Source of the DNA: Clostridiales bacterium
GTDB lineage: Bacteria > Bacillota > Clostridia > Lachnospirales > Anaerotignaceae
Length of the DNA stretch: 9,684 nucleotides
NCBI GenBank assembly: GCA_019423725.1
Contig: JAHZAW010000018.1
Location: 8,129-17,812 of the forward strand
Direction of reading: 5' to 3'
In this document: piece after piece, positions 1 to 5,542 of the stretch
How the letters are laid out: each line of letters begins with the position of its first letter
How positions within the stretch are numbered: the stretch's first letter is position 1
The notes under the pieces: generated by a model
Seen by the model: the letters and a program-made list of their open reading frames with translations, nothing else
What the model was told of the DNA's origin: nothing
The model's database searches: none
Translations under genes and position numbers: made by a program

Positions 1-1063
1 TTATCTCCCTTAAAACCGATCTTTTCGCCGATTCAAAAAGCTTCTCATCTATACAGCAGCTGTTTATTCCTTTATCAATGAGGTTTACCGTTTTATCCTC
101 ATTTCCAGGGGCAACTCCTGAATCTATTACATAGAGCATCCTGAATCTCATAAATTTTGCTCCAATATAGTAGCATAAGCCTTCTTCCTGTCTTATGCTG
201 TCATAAAGTATTGATGAACCGGCACCACAGAGTATATCCCTTAAAATAAGAGCAGTATAATATCCTCTGCCCTTTGGACCAAGCTCAAGGGTATATGCGG
301 CAGCCACCCTGCTCTGACCGATGTTCCTCTTTTCGGTTTTCTCGGCACATCCTCCGGCTGGCTCAGCTTTATCTATGGGAAGCTTGTTTATATCAGTACG
401 TCTCGGGATAAAACTTCTTGCTATTTCCTCGGCGGTGTCCTTGTCCACACTTCCGCTTATGAATATATCAGTATGCCCCATACTCTTTATCCATCCATAA
501 AGATCATTTACATCCTTAAGTGTTATACTGTCGATATCATCTAAATATCCTCCGCAGTGTATGGAAAATGGATCGTTTGGATATACCATATCAATAAGGC
601 TTTCTACAGCATATACAGCAGCGGTGTCGTTTCTTTCAGTCAGTGAGGCCTTAAGCCTGCCCACTGCCTGCCTGAAAGCTGAGTCGCTTATTTTTCCCAT
701 AATTATTTCCCTTAATAGGCTGACAGCATTTTTTAACACCTTTTCTCCCGCATTCTCATCCTTCACTACTTCCATATTCAATGTCAGAAGGGTCCTTCCG
801 CCCTTTTGGACAACAGCTGTTTCAAATACCGCTCCATACATCTCTGCCAGTCTCTCGTCAAGACTTCTTCTGTCTCCTCCAGGGCCAAGTCTCAGCGCTT
901 CGGCGATGAGCGCTGTTTTTGTGGCACGTCTTCTTTCAGATGGCATGGTCCATACCACCGAAATGAAATTCGTATTGAATTTTTCTTCATTTATACAGTG
1001 AAGTCTCACAGCTTCAGAAATTTCAATCATATTTTCGGTCTTTTCATATTCTCCGATAAGCAT
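1..1063 (-). CDS. yfmF: M16 family peptidase-like protein, YfmF type (C-terminus cut by window edge)
   Basis: This is the N-terminal 354 codons of an insulinase-fold (M16) protein; the frame is open to base 1, so perhaps 70 residues are missing compared with the usual 420-430. The stretch from residue 22 (RLHCINEEKFNTNFISVVW) resembles the first strand of YfmF proteins. It is followed by a long helix region with LYGA-like text (EMYGAVFETAVVQKGG) and, later, an M16 C-domain segment RQEEGLCYYIG. No HxxEH zinc motif is visible, which fits YfmF, the non-catalytic partner usually paired with the active YfmH. In the family, YfmF/YfmH have been linked to EF-P 5-aminopentanol modification; no such activity can be read from this sequence. 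The start ATG at 1061-1063 is preceded by GAGGTG (1069-1074). A yfmH partner would be expected just beyond base 1. The M16 fold is secure; the YfmF subgroup is likely. Confidence 0.82.
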   Translation of the reverse strand, partial: MLIGEYEKTENMIEISEAVRLHCINEEKFNTNFISVVWTMPSERRRATKTALIAEALRLGPGGDRRSLDERLAEMYGAVFETAVVQKGGRTLLTLNMEVVKDENAGEKVLKNAVSLLREIIMGKISDSAFRQAVGRLKASLTERNDTAAVYAVESLIDMVYPNDPFSIHCGGYLDDIDSITLKDVNDLYGWIKSMGHTDIFISGSVDKDTAEEIARSFIPRRTDINKLPIDKAEPAGGCAEKTEKRNIGQSRVAAAYTLELGPKGRGYYTALILRDILCGAGSSILYDSIRQEEGLCYYIGAKFMRFRMLYVIDSGVAPGNEDKTVNLIDKGINSCCIDEKLFESAKRSVLREI

Positions 1064-1080
1064 ACAATCACCTCACGGCT

Positions 1081-1086
1081 ATTATA
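1081..1086 (-). promoter_or_regulatory. candidate -10 box for the YfmF-like gene
   Basis: A perfect TATAAT on the minus strand lies 6 bases before the GAGGTG ribosome site of the yfmF-like gene. The -35 region is weak. Transcription starting the usual distance downstream would begin at or within the ribosome site, giving a leader below about 20 bases. Confidence 0.4.
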
Positions 1087-1108
1087 TCCACGGCGTTTAA
1101 AAATATAC

Positions 1109-1137
1109 TTGTTGTGAAACGCAAAGAATGCTAAAAT
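1109..1137 (+). promoter_or_regulatory. sigma-A type promoter for the thioesterase gene
   Basis: TTGTTG (1109-1114), a 17-base spacer and TAAAAT (1132-1137) are visible. TGC directly before the -10 makes it an extended -10. It sits 31 bases before the thioesterase start and diverges from the yfmF-like gene. Confidence 0.6.
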
Positions 1138-1168
1138 CTCATTAGTGACACTTATCGGAGGTATTAAA

Positions 1169-1645
1169 ATGGACGAAAGATCAAAACAGGTATTTGATGA
1201 ACTAAGAAAAAAGATTGACGCACTCAGACAGTATGAAGGCTCAAGGAGCGAAGATAAGCCCATTACCCTTCAGCTTGAAAGCGATATATACGATTTTTCA
1301 GAGGAAGAAAAAAGCATAACTTTTTCATTTCCCGTTATAAAAAAGGAACTTAATCCTAACGGTGCCATGATGGGCGGTGTCGTATGTACATGTCTGGATA
1401 TGAGCTACGGACTTCTTGTTTTTGCCCTTATAGGCGGAGGTGTCATACCTCCCACCGTTTCCATGACGACTAATTTCATAAACGCCATATTTGAAGGAGA
1501 CACCCTCCTTGTAACGGCTAAGGTCGTTTCCTGGGGAAAACGCATAATAAACATGAGCGCAAAGGGAGTCTCAAAAAATACAGGAAAAACCATAGTAACA
1601 TCGACCACAGTTTTTATAAGCAATTCTGACTTTAAACTTAAATAA
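1169..1645 (+). CDS. PaaI-like hotdog-fold thioesterase
   Basis: A 158-residue single-domain protein of the hotdog thioesterase type, predicted to hydrolyse acyl-CoA or similar thioesters in the cytoplasm. The central helix region reads LNPNGAMMGGVVCTCLDMSYG (residues 61-81, here split as LNPNGAMMGG and VVCTCLDMSYG). It aligns in form with the family pattern N-x-x-G-x-x-HGG followed by an Asp-containing helix. D77 is the candidate acidic residue. The usual HGG histidine is replaced by Met68, which is unusual. The strand TVSMTTNFINAIFEGDTLLVTAKV (residues 96-119, shortened here to TTNFINAIFEGD) matches the next hotdog strands. The start ATG at 1169 follows GGAGGT (1157-1162); an upstream in-frame GTG at 1145 lacks such a site. 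The gene stands alone, with its own promoter and terminator. Substrate unknown. Confidence 0.82.
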   Translation: MDERSKQVFDELRKKIDALRQYEGSRSEDKPITLQLESDIYDFSEEEKSITFSFPVIKKELNPNGAMMGGVVCTCLDMSYGLLVFALIGGGVIPPTVSMTTNFINAIFEGDTLLVTAKVVSWGKRIINMSAKGVSKNTGKTIVTSTTVFISNSDFKLK

Positions 1646-1664
1646 TATTATTTCCATTAAAACT

Positions 1665-1703
1665 AAAAAGAGCCGCAGGTATTGATCCCTGCGGCTCTTT
1701 TTT
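1665..1703. terminator. bidirectional rho-independent terminator
   Basis: A long perfect stem pairs AAAAGAGCCGCAGG (ending 1679) with CCTGCGGCTCTTTT (from 1688) around an 8-base loop, and ends in a T-run on both strands. It closes the thioesterase gene on the plus strand and can also stop the convergent small CxxC gene. Confidence 0.92.
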
Positions 1704-1762
1704 ACGGAAAAGCGCTGCGTCATACACAGCTAACTATATCCATGAAACATTTATCTGAATTA

Positions 1763-1984
1763 TCAAAGTCCTATGGCCTTCAGCATCTTATCATAGCATT
1801 CACTGCATATATCATAACTGTCATGCCTTCCGTCTTTATCCGAATGGTAGCCCCATTCCTTTTCTATATGATAATAATCATCAAATTCATTAAATCGATT
1901 TTTTTCTATTTCTTTTCCACAGGCGTCACATATAATGCAATCGGTTTTAAGGACTTTTTCAGTCTCTGTTTTTGTTTTTATCAT
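1763..1984 (-). CDS. small CxxC zinc-ribbon-like protein
   Basis: A 73-residue soluble protein with two cysteine knuckles, CIICDAC (C16, C19, C22) and CSEC (C60, C63). They are separated by an acidic, aromatic stretch containing EKEWGYHSDKDG. The spacing suggests one structural zinc site formed by the two pairs. Proteins of this shape, with a GY-S-KDG segment followed by D-C-x-x-C-x-D-K, are known to me only as hypothetical small proteins of Firmicutes and their phages, so no function is given. The ATG at 1982-1984 is preceded by the purine-rich GAGGGGAGAGAGGT (1987-2000), a strong ribosome site. The overlapping plus-strand frame is low-complexity hydrophobic text with no ribosome site, so the minus strand is preferred. 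The gene is a single unit. Confidence 0.7.
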   Translation of the reverse strand: MIKTKTETEKVLKTDCIICDACGKEIEKNRFNEFDDYYHIEKEWGYHSDKDGRHDSYDICSECYDKMLKAIGL

Positions 1985-2017
1985 TTACCTCTCTCCCCTC
2001 TCACATTTTACGACGTA

Positions 2018-2023
2018 ATTATA
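2018..2023 (-). promoter_or_regulatory. candidate -10 box for the small CxxC gene
   Basis: A perfect TATAAT on the minus strand lies 33 bases before the start codon of the small CxxC gene. No good -35 box stands at 16 to 18 bases, so the call is tentative. Confidence 0.35.
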
Positions 2024-2159
2024 CAATAAAATTTTTCAATAGTATACAGGTATTTTTTACGTCAAAAGACAGAATAAACATTCCCCATGGGCAGGGCGTT
2101 TACAGCTCTGACAGCAGCTAAATAACCAGTCCTTAAATATATGTTTTTGATCCAATTTC

Positions 2160-2168
2160 TGATATAAT
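2160..2168 (+). promoter_or_regulatory. extended -10 promoter for the radical SAM gene
   Basis: TGA followed by TATAAT (2163-2168) makes an extended -10 with no clear -35. The ribosome site GAGGTG begins 6 bases after it, so the transcript would have a leader of only about 15 bases, the same arrangement as upstream of the yfmF-like gene. Confidence 0.45.
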
Positions 2169-2186
2169 AGCTGAGAGGTGTTTTTA

Positions 2187-3083
2187 ATGGATCTTTATAA
2201 AAACTGCACGCTATGCCCGAGAAACTGTCATGTGGACAGGACTTCCGGAAAAACAGGATACTGCAAAATGACATCCACCATAATGGCTGCCCTTGCCTCA
2301 GTGCATATGTGGGAAGAACCTCCCATCAGCGGCACAAATGGCTCAGGGACCATATTTTTTTCCGGATGCAGCCTGAGGTGTGTATTCTGCCAGAATCATG
2401 ATATAAGTTCAGAAAATTATGGTAAAGCAGTCAGCACCAAAAGGCTCGCAGAAATAATGCTCGAACGCCAGGCAGCCGGAGTGCATAATATAAATCTTGT
2501 GACGGGCGCCCACTTCGTTCCGTCCATCATAGAAGCTGTACAGGAAGCCAGAGATAACGGGCTAAAAATACCAATCGTATATAATTCCGGCGGATATGAG
2601 AGCGTCGAGACCATAAAAATGCTGGAAGGCATAGTTGATATATATCTTCCCGATATAAAATACTATTCTTCAGAACTTTCAGCCAAATATTCCAATGCTC
2701 CGGACTATTTTCAAAGAGCATCTGAAGCCGTAAAGGAAATGTACCGCCAGACAGGAGAAAATGTATTTGATGAAAATGGCCTGCTGAAAAAAGGCGTAAT
2801 AATACGTCATCTGGTGCTGCCATCCTGTAAAAGCGATTCCTTTAAAATACTGGACTGGATAAGGAGCGAAATAGGCGAAGGGGCATATGTATCCCTTCTC
2901 AATCAATATGTTCCCGTTTACAGAGCCTCTGAATTCAAGGAGATAAACAGAAGGCTTATGTCTTTAGAATATACAAGAGTGCTGGATCATTTCTTTGATA
3001 TCGGGCTCAAAAACGGATATATGCAGGAAAAATCATCGGCATCCTCTAAGTACACTCCCCTCTTTGACCTGAGCGGACTGTAA
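2187..3083 (+). CDS. radical SAM protein, PflX/COG1313 type
   Basis: A 298-residue radical SAM enzyme that would bind a [4Fe-4S] cluster and cleave S-adenosylmethionine. The cluster motif is CSLRCVFC (C61, C65, C68), preceded by GTIFFSG. An N-terminal set of cysteines (C7, C10, C14, C26 in CTLCPRNC and GYC) is typical of the PflX branch, whose members resemble pyruvate formate-lyase activating enzymes but have no assigned substrate. The rest follows the partial TIM barrel, for example VYNSGGYES (131-139), DIYLPDIKY (151-159) and IRHLVLPS (206-213). The length is normal. ATG 2187 follows GAGAGGTG at 2173-2180; a GTG at 2178 lies inside that site and is not a likely start. No glycyl-radical enzyme is nearby, so its partner cannot be named. 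There is no clear terminator before the ABC gene downstream, so some read-through is possible. Confidence 0.88.
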   Translation: MDLYKNCTLCPRNCHVDRTSGKTGYCKMTSTIMAALASVHMWEEPPISGTNGSGTIFFSGCSLRCVFCQNHDISSENYGKAVSTKRLAEIMLERQAAGVHNINLVTGAHFVPSIIEAVQEARDNGLKIPIVYNSGGYESVETIKMLEGIVDIYLPDIKYYSSELSAKYSNAPDYFQRASEAVKEMYRQTGENVFDENGLLKKGVIIRHLVLPSCKSDSFKILDWIRSEIGEGAYVSLLNQYVPVYRASEFKEINRRLMSLEYTRVLDHFFDIGLKNGYMQEKSSASSKYTPLFDLSGL

Positions 3084-3132
3084 TGGAGCGTAATGGTTAA
3101 AATGGATTGTAACCAACGGACTCGCCGATAAA

Positions 3133-3138
3133 TATAAT
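3133..3138 (+). promoter_or_regulatory. candidate -10 box for the ABC transporter unit
   Basis: TATAAT lies 31 bases before the TTG start of the ATPase fragment. The nearest -35-like box, TTGTAA at 3107-3112, is 20 bases away, which is too far for a strong promoter. It is the only visible candidate for driving the left ATPase fragment and the inserted acetyltransferase. Confidence 0.4.
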
Positions 3139-3168
3139 ATAGAAACTTAAAAATGGGAGGTATTAAAG

Positions 3169-3324
3169 TTGAAGCCTATAGTTGAAGCTGAAAATGTCTG
3201 CTTTAATTATCACAGTCTTGACGGTGAGACAGAAGCTTTGAAGGATATTTCATTCAGTGTTGAAAAGGGTGAATTTATCAGCATCGTCGGACCTTCAGGA
3301 TGCGGTAAAGGGCTTCCTTCTTAA
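3169..3324 (+). pseudogene. ABC transporter ATPase, NitT/TauT type: 5' fragment interrupted in Walker A
   Basis: The first 47 codons of a SsuB/TauB/ThiZ-like ATPase. The fragment starts at TTG 3169, preceded by GGGAGG (3155-3160); no in-frame ATG is available. Visible parts are VEAENVCFNYHS (the start of the first strand), EALKDISFSVEKGEF and the first part of Walker A, GPSGCGK, whose lysine codon ends at 3309. The next bases give GLPS and a stop (3322-3324) instead of STLL. The missing remainder lies in the same register from 4928. Joining 3169-3309 to 4934-5542 yields a 249-residue protein, the normal family length, with not one base lost. This fragment alone cannot be an ATPase. It is the 5' half of a gene split by the 1.6-kb insert; the split is seen directly and the insertion order is inferred. 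Confidence 0.93.
3298..3309 (+). repeat. left copy of junction direct repeat
   Basis: GGATGCGGTAAA, encoding the GCGK of Walker A. It matches 4922-4933 in 11 of 12 bases. The last six bases, GGTAAA, are identical in both copies. Confidence 0.85.
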
Positions 3325-3330
3325 ATACAA
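3315..3330 (+). repeat. left inverted repeat of the insert
   Basis: TCCTTCTTAAATACAA. It matches the reverse complement of 4909-4924 in 14 of 16 bases, with ten contiguous identical bases (TTAAATACAA). The region is AT-rich, which weakens the significance. Confidence 0.5.
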
Positions 3331-3355
3331 CTTTTATTTTGAAAGGAATAATCAT

Positions 3356-3961
3356 ATGACAGAAAAAGAAAAAATGTTATCCGGCAGATATTATAATGCC
3401 GGTGATAAAGAACTTACTGAAGGCAGAAGGATTGCCAGGCTTATTACAGCACAGTACAACATGACCTCACCAGATGACGAGGAATTAAGGGAAGAACTTC
3501 TGAAAAAATTATTTAAAAAATGCGGCAGAAATGTTTTCATAGAACCCACATTCCGCTGTGACTATGGTTCAAATATAACTATTGGCGATAACTTTTACGC
3601 TAATTTTGACTGTATAATGCTTGATGTATGCGATGTGACCATAGGAAACAATGTATTTTTAGCGCCCAGGGTATCCATATTTACAGCCACCCATCCGATT
3701 GACGCTGCCATAAGAAATACACTTCTGGAATACGGAAAACCTGTCACCATCGGCAATGATGTATGGATAGGCGGAAATACCGTAATAAACCCCGGGGTAT
3801 CCATTGGAAACGGTTCCATAATAGGTTCCGGGTCTGTGGTTACAAAAGACATACCTTCCAATGTCATAGCCGCAGGAAACCCCTGCAGGATAATCAGGGA
3901 GATATCAGAAGAAGACAGGGAAAAATGTCTCAAACTTTACGAGGAGTATCACAAAAAATAA
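3356..3961 (+). CDS. maltose O-acetyltransferase-like hexapeptide-repeat acetyltransferase
   Basis: A complete 201-residue acetyl-CoA-dependent O-acetyltransferase. The N-terminal Mac domain (residues 1-55) starts MTEKEKMLSGRYYNAGDKEL, the usual text of maltose/galactoside acetyltransferases. It is followed by a left-handed beta-helix of hexapeptide repeats (about 60-178), including ITIGDNF, VTIGNNVFLAP, VTIGNDVWIGG and VSIGNGSIIGSGSVV. The catalytic histidine is H113 in FTATHPID. The closing segment, AAGNPCRIIREI, is typical. The acceptor in the cell is probably a sugar or related hydroxyl compound but cannot be read from sequence. ATG 3356 follows GAAAGGA (3341-3347). Only 46 bases separate the start from the insert edge and no own promoter is visible, so transcription probably enters from the interrupted ABC unit. 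A hairpin follows at once. The family is certain; the exact substrate is not. Confidence 0.92.
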   Translation: MTEKEKMLSGRYYNAGDKELTEGRRIARLITAQYNMTSPDDEELREELLKKLFKKCGRNVFIEPTFRCDYGSNITIGDNFYANFDCIMLDVCDVTIGNNVFLAPRVSIFTATHPIDAAIRNTLLEYGKPVTIGNDVWIGGNTVINPGVSIGNGSIIGSGSVVTKDIPSNVIAAGNPCRIIREISEEDREKCLKLYEEYHKK

Positions 3962-3990
3962 AGCCATGGTCATAAAACCATGGCTTTTTT
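3961..3990. terminator. bidirectional terminator between acetyltransferase and mrp
   Basis: AAGCCATGGT pairs with ACCATGGCTT around a 6-base loop, followed by T-runs on both strands. It begins on the last base of the acetyltransferase stop codon and serves both convergent genes of the insert. Confidence 0.92.
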
Positions 3991-3996
3991 ACTGCA

Positions 3997-4815
3997 TCAG
4001 ATCTTTTCTATCACGTCTGCTATTTTGTCAAGGGGTGTGACATCAAGGAATTCTATCTCGCCCTTATCTACACAGGCAGCAAAATTGGGATCTATGGGAA
4101 GTCTTACGAAATTAGGTATCTCAAATTCTGCGGCAGCCTTTTCGACATGGCTCTTTCCAAAAATATCATATTCCTTTCCACAATCAGGGCACTTAAAGTA
4201 TGACATATTCTCAACCAGCGCAAGGATGGGGATATTCATAAGCTGTGCCATCTTTACGGCCTTTCCAACGATCATTGTAACAAGATCCTGGGGTGATGTT
4301 ACGATTACGATACCATCAACGGGAAGTGACTGGAATACCGTAAGGGGAACATCTCCTGTTCCGGGAGGCATATCGACGAACATATAGTCAACATTATCCC
4401 AGTGGCACTCTGTCCAGAACTGTTCAACAGCTCCGGCGATAACAGGTCCTCTCCATACGACAGGATCTGAATCGTTTTCAAGTATAAGGTTTGTTGACAT
4501 TATATCTATTCCCTTAACTGTTCTTGCAGGGATAACTCCGTCTTCATCAGCTTCTACTCTTCCTTCGATACCAAATGCCTTGGGTATTGAAGGGCCTGTG
4601 ATATCAGCGTCAAGTATGGCTGTATGATATCCTCTGTTTGCCATATTTACAGCAAGCATAGCAGTAACGAGAGATTTACCAACTCCGCCTTTACCACTTA
4701 CAACACCTATTACTTTTTTAACGCTGCTTTTTTCGTTCAATGGTTTAATCATGCTCTCTTTGTTCTTTGTTGAACAGTCTGAACCGCATGACGAACAATC
4801 ATGTGAACAACCCAT
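3997..4815 (-). CDS. mrp: Mrp/NBP35 family Fe-S cluster carrier ATPase
   Basis: A complete 272-residue cytoplasmic P-loop ATPase of the Mrp/ApbC/NBP35 family, which assembles and hands over Fe-S clusters. The deviant Walker A is SGKGGVGKS (residues 40-48), followed by AILDADITGPSIPKAFG (67-82), the hallmark of the family. The Walker B area is YMFVDMPPGTGD (144-155). The C-terminal CxxC is FKCPDCG (C209, C212), the cluster-bridging pair in dimers. An N-terminal cysteine cluster, C3, C7, C10 and C14 (GCSHDCSSCGSDC), precedes the core; similar tails occur in anaerobic Firmicutes and recall the N-terminal ferredoxin-like site of eukaryotic Nbp35. The ATG at 4813-4815 follows AGGAGA (4825-4830). 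It has its own promoter and terminator. The gene is intact, lies inside the insert that splits the ABC ATPase, and points against it. Confidence 0.95.
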   Translation of the reverse strand: MGCSHDCSSCGSDCSTKNKESMIKPLNEKSSVKKVIGVVSGKGGVGKSLVTAMLAVNMANRGYHTAILDADITGPSIPKAFGIEGRVEADEDGVIPARTVKGIDIMSTNLILENDSDPVVWRGPVIAGAVEQFWTECHWDNVDYMFVDMPPGTGDVPLTVFQSLPVDGIVIVTSPQDLVTMIVGKAVKMAQLMNIPILALVENMSYFKCPDCGKEYDIFGKSHVEKAAAEFEIPNFVRLPIDPNFAACVDKGEIEFLDVTPLDKIADVIEKI

Positions 4816-4865
4816 TTTATAACATCTCCTAACAACTAATCTACTATTGTATTACTATGATATAT

Positions 4866-4893
4866 AGTATAACACAAAATTTTAAATACTCAA
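4866..4893 (-). promoter_or_regulatory. promoter of mrp
   Basis: On the minus strand TTGAGT (4888-4893), a 16-base spacer and TATACT (4866-4871), with TGT just before the -10 (extended -10). The start codon is about 50 bases downstream. The promoter lies wholly within the insert, so mrp moved with its own signal. Confidence 0.7.
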
Positions 4894-4908
4894 TCTAAAT
4901 TTTATTTT

Positions 4909-4924
4909 TTGTATTTAACAGGGA
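4909..4924 (-). repeat. right inverted repeat of the insert
   Basis: Plus-strand TTGTATTTAACAGGGA. Its reverse complement matches 3315-3330 in 14 of 16 bases. Its last three bases overlap the right direct repeat. Confidence 0.5.
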
Positions 4925-4933
4925 TGAGGTAAA
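4922..4933 (+). repeat. right copy of junction direct repeat, with stop codon
   Basis: GGATGAGGTAAA. It differs from the left copy by one base, which turns the Walker A cysteine codon TGC into the stop TGA in the ATPase frame. Confidence 0.85.
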
Positions 4934-5542
4934 TCGACTCTTTTATCGATCATATGTGGCCTTCTCCCCTGCGAAAGCGGAAAGATAACCGTAAATTCAA
5001 AAAGAAAAGTCGGTTATATGCCTCAGAAGGACCATCTTTTTGAATGGCTGACAATATTCGAGAACGCTTGTCTTGGGCTTAAAATACAAAAGCAGCTCAC
5101 AGAGGAGTCCCAGGATTATGTAAGGTCATTATTTAATAAATATGGTCTTTCCGGATTTGAAAAGCGCCACCCCTCAGAGCTTTCAGGCGGCATGAGACAA
5201 AGGGCGGCCCTCATCCGCACCCTGGCAGTGCGTCCGGAACTGCTGCTGCTTGATGAGCCCTTTTCCGCCCTTGACTACCAGACCAGACTGTTCGTGTCCG
5301 ATGAAATAGGCTCGATAATCAAAAACGAGGGCATAACCGCCATACTGGTCACCCATGACATATCAGAAGCAGTGTCCATGAGCGGGCGGGTGATCGTTAT
5401 GTCTTCCAGACCCGCAAGCATAAAATCTATCCACAAAATAGTACTTACCTGCGATAAAAATACTCCTATGGGCAGGAGAAGCGCCCCTGAGTTCAGAGAA
5501 TATTTCAACAAAATCTGGAGGGAGCTTGACATACATGTGTAA
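4928..5542 (+). pseudogene. ABC transporter ATPase, NitT/TauT type: 3' fragment
   Basis: The remaining part of the split ATPase, open from just after the TGA at 4925-4927. It resumes in Walker A with GKSTLLSIICGLL. It continues through the Q-loop region (GYMPQKDHLFEW), the ABC signature LSGGMRQR, Walker B LLLLDEPFSALD and the H-loop VTHD, then the C-terminal tail typical of nitrate/taurine/thiamine-precursor importers (RVIVMSSRPASI). No frameshift or inner stop is present, so the damage looks recent. The first in-frame ATG is at 5018 (MPQKD), without a good ribosome site. Any protein from there lacks the P-loop and could not hydrolyse ATP. The fragment overlaps the permease start by 8 bases, as in an intact operon. 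Confidence 0.93.

Larger units (their letters stand above)
3310..4933. mobile_element. 1.6-kb cargo insert, possible non-autonomous mobile cassette without recombinase
   Basis: This segment separates the two in-frame halves of an ABC ATPase gene and is bounded by a 12-base direct repeat with one mismatch. It is counted here with the right copy of that repeat, 1624 bases in all. It carries two complete convergent genes (a hexapeptide acetyltransferase on plus, a Mrp/NBP35 ATPase on minus), a shared bidirectional terminator and a strong minus-strand promoter. There is no open frame for a transposase, integrase or resolvase. Inside the ends lies a 16-base inverted repeat (3315-3330 and 4909-4924) matching in 14 positions. 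Gene-carrying elements with inverted repeats but no transposase are known as mobile insertion cassettes (for example those related to IS231 in Bacillus). Whether this is one is inference; a capture of chromosomal DNA by another route is the alternative. Confidence 0.6.

Noticed and set aside
561..1001. A long plus-strand frame inside the yfmF-like gene.
   Set aside because: Antisense shadow of a clearly conserved M16-type coding sequence; rich in Ser/Leu as expected for such shadows.
1682..2029. A plus-strand frame of 115 codons opposite the small CxxC gene.
   Set aside because: Low-complexity hydrophobic text, no ribosome site, and it begins inside the terminator hairpin. The minus-strand gene has cysteine motifs and a strong ribosome site.
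2062..2274. A minus-strand frame ending in text like AAVRAVNALPMGNVYSVF, which might be a gene remnant.
   Set aside because: It runs antisense through the radical SAM start and promoter, has no ribosome site, and shows no family I recognise.
3257..3355. An open frame running from inside the left ATPase fragment across the insert edge into the acetyltransferase, suggesting a fusion.
   Set aside because: The part before 3356 is the ATPase sequence in a wrong frame. The acetyltransferase has its own ribosome site and ATG at 3356 with the family's normal N-terminus.
4881..4890. A further TTTAAATACT near the right end of the insert, similar to the inverted repeat.
   Set aside because: It is short and AT-rich and fits the local base bias. 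It was kept only as a caution on the significance of the inverted repeats.
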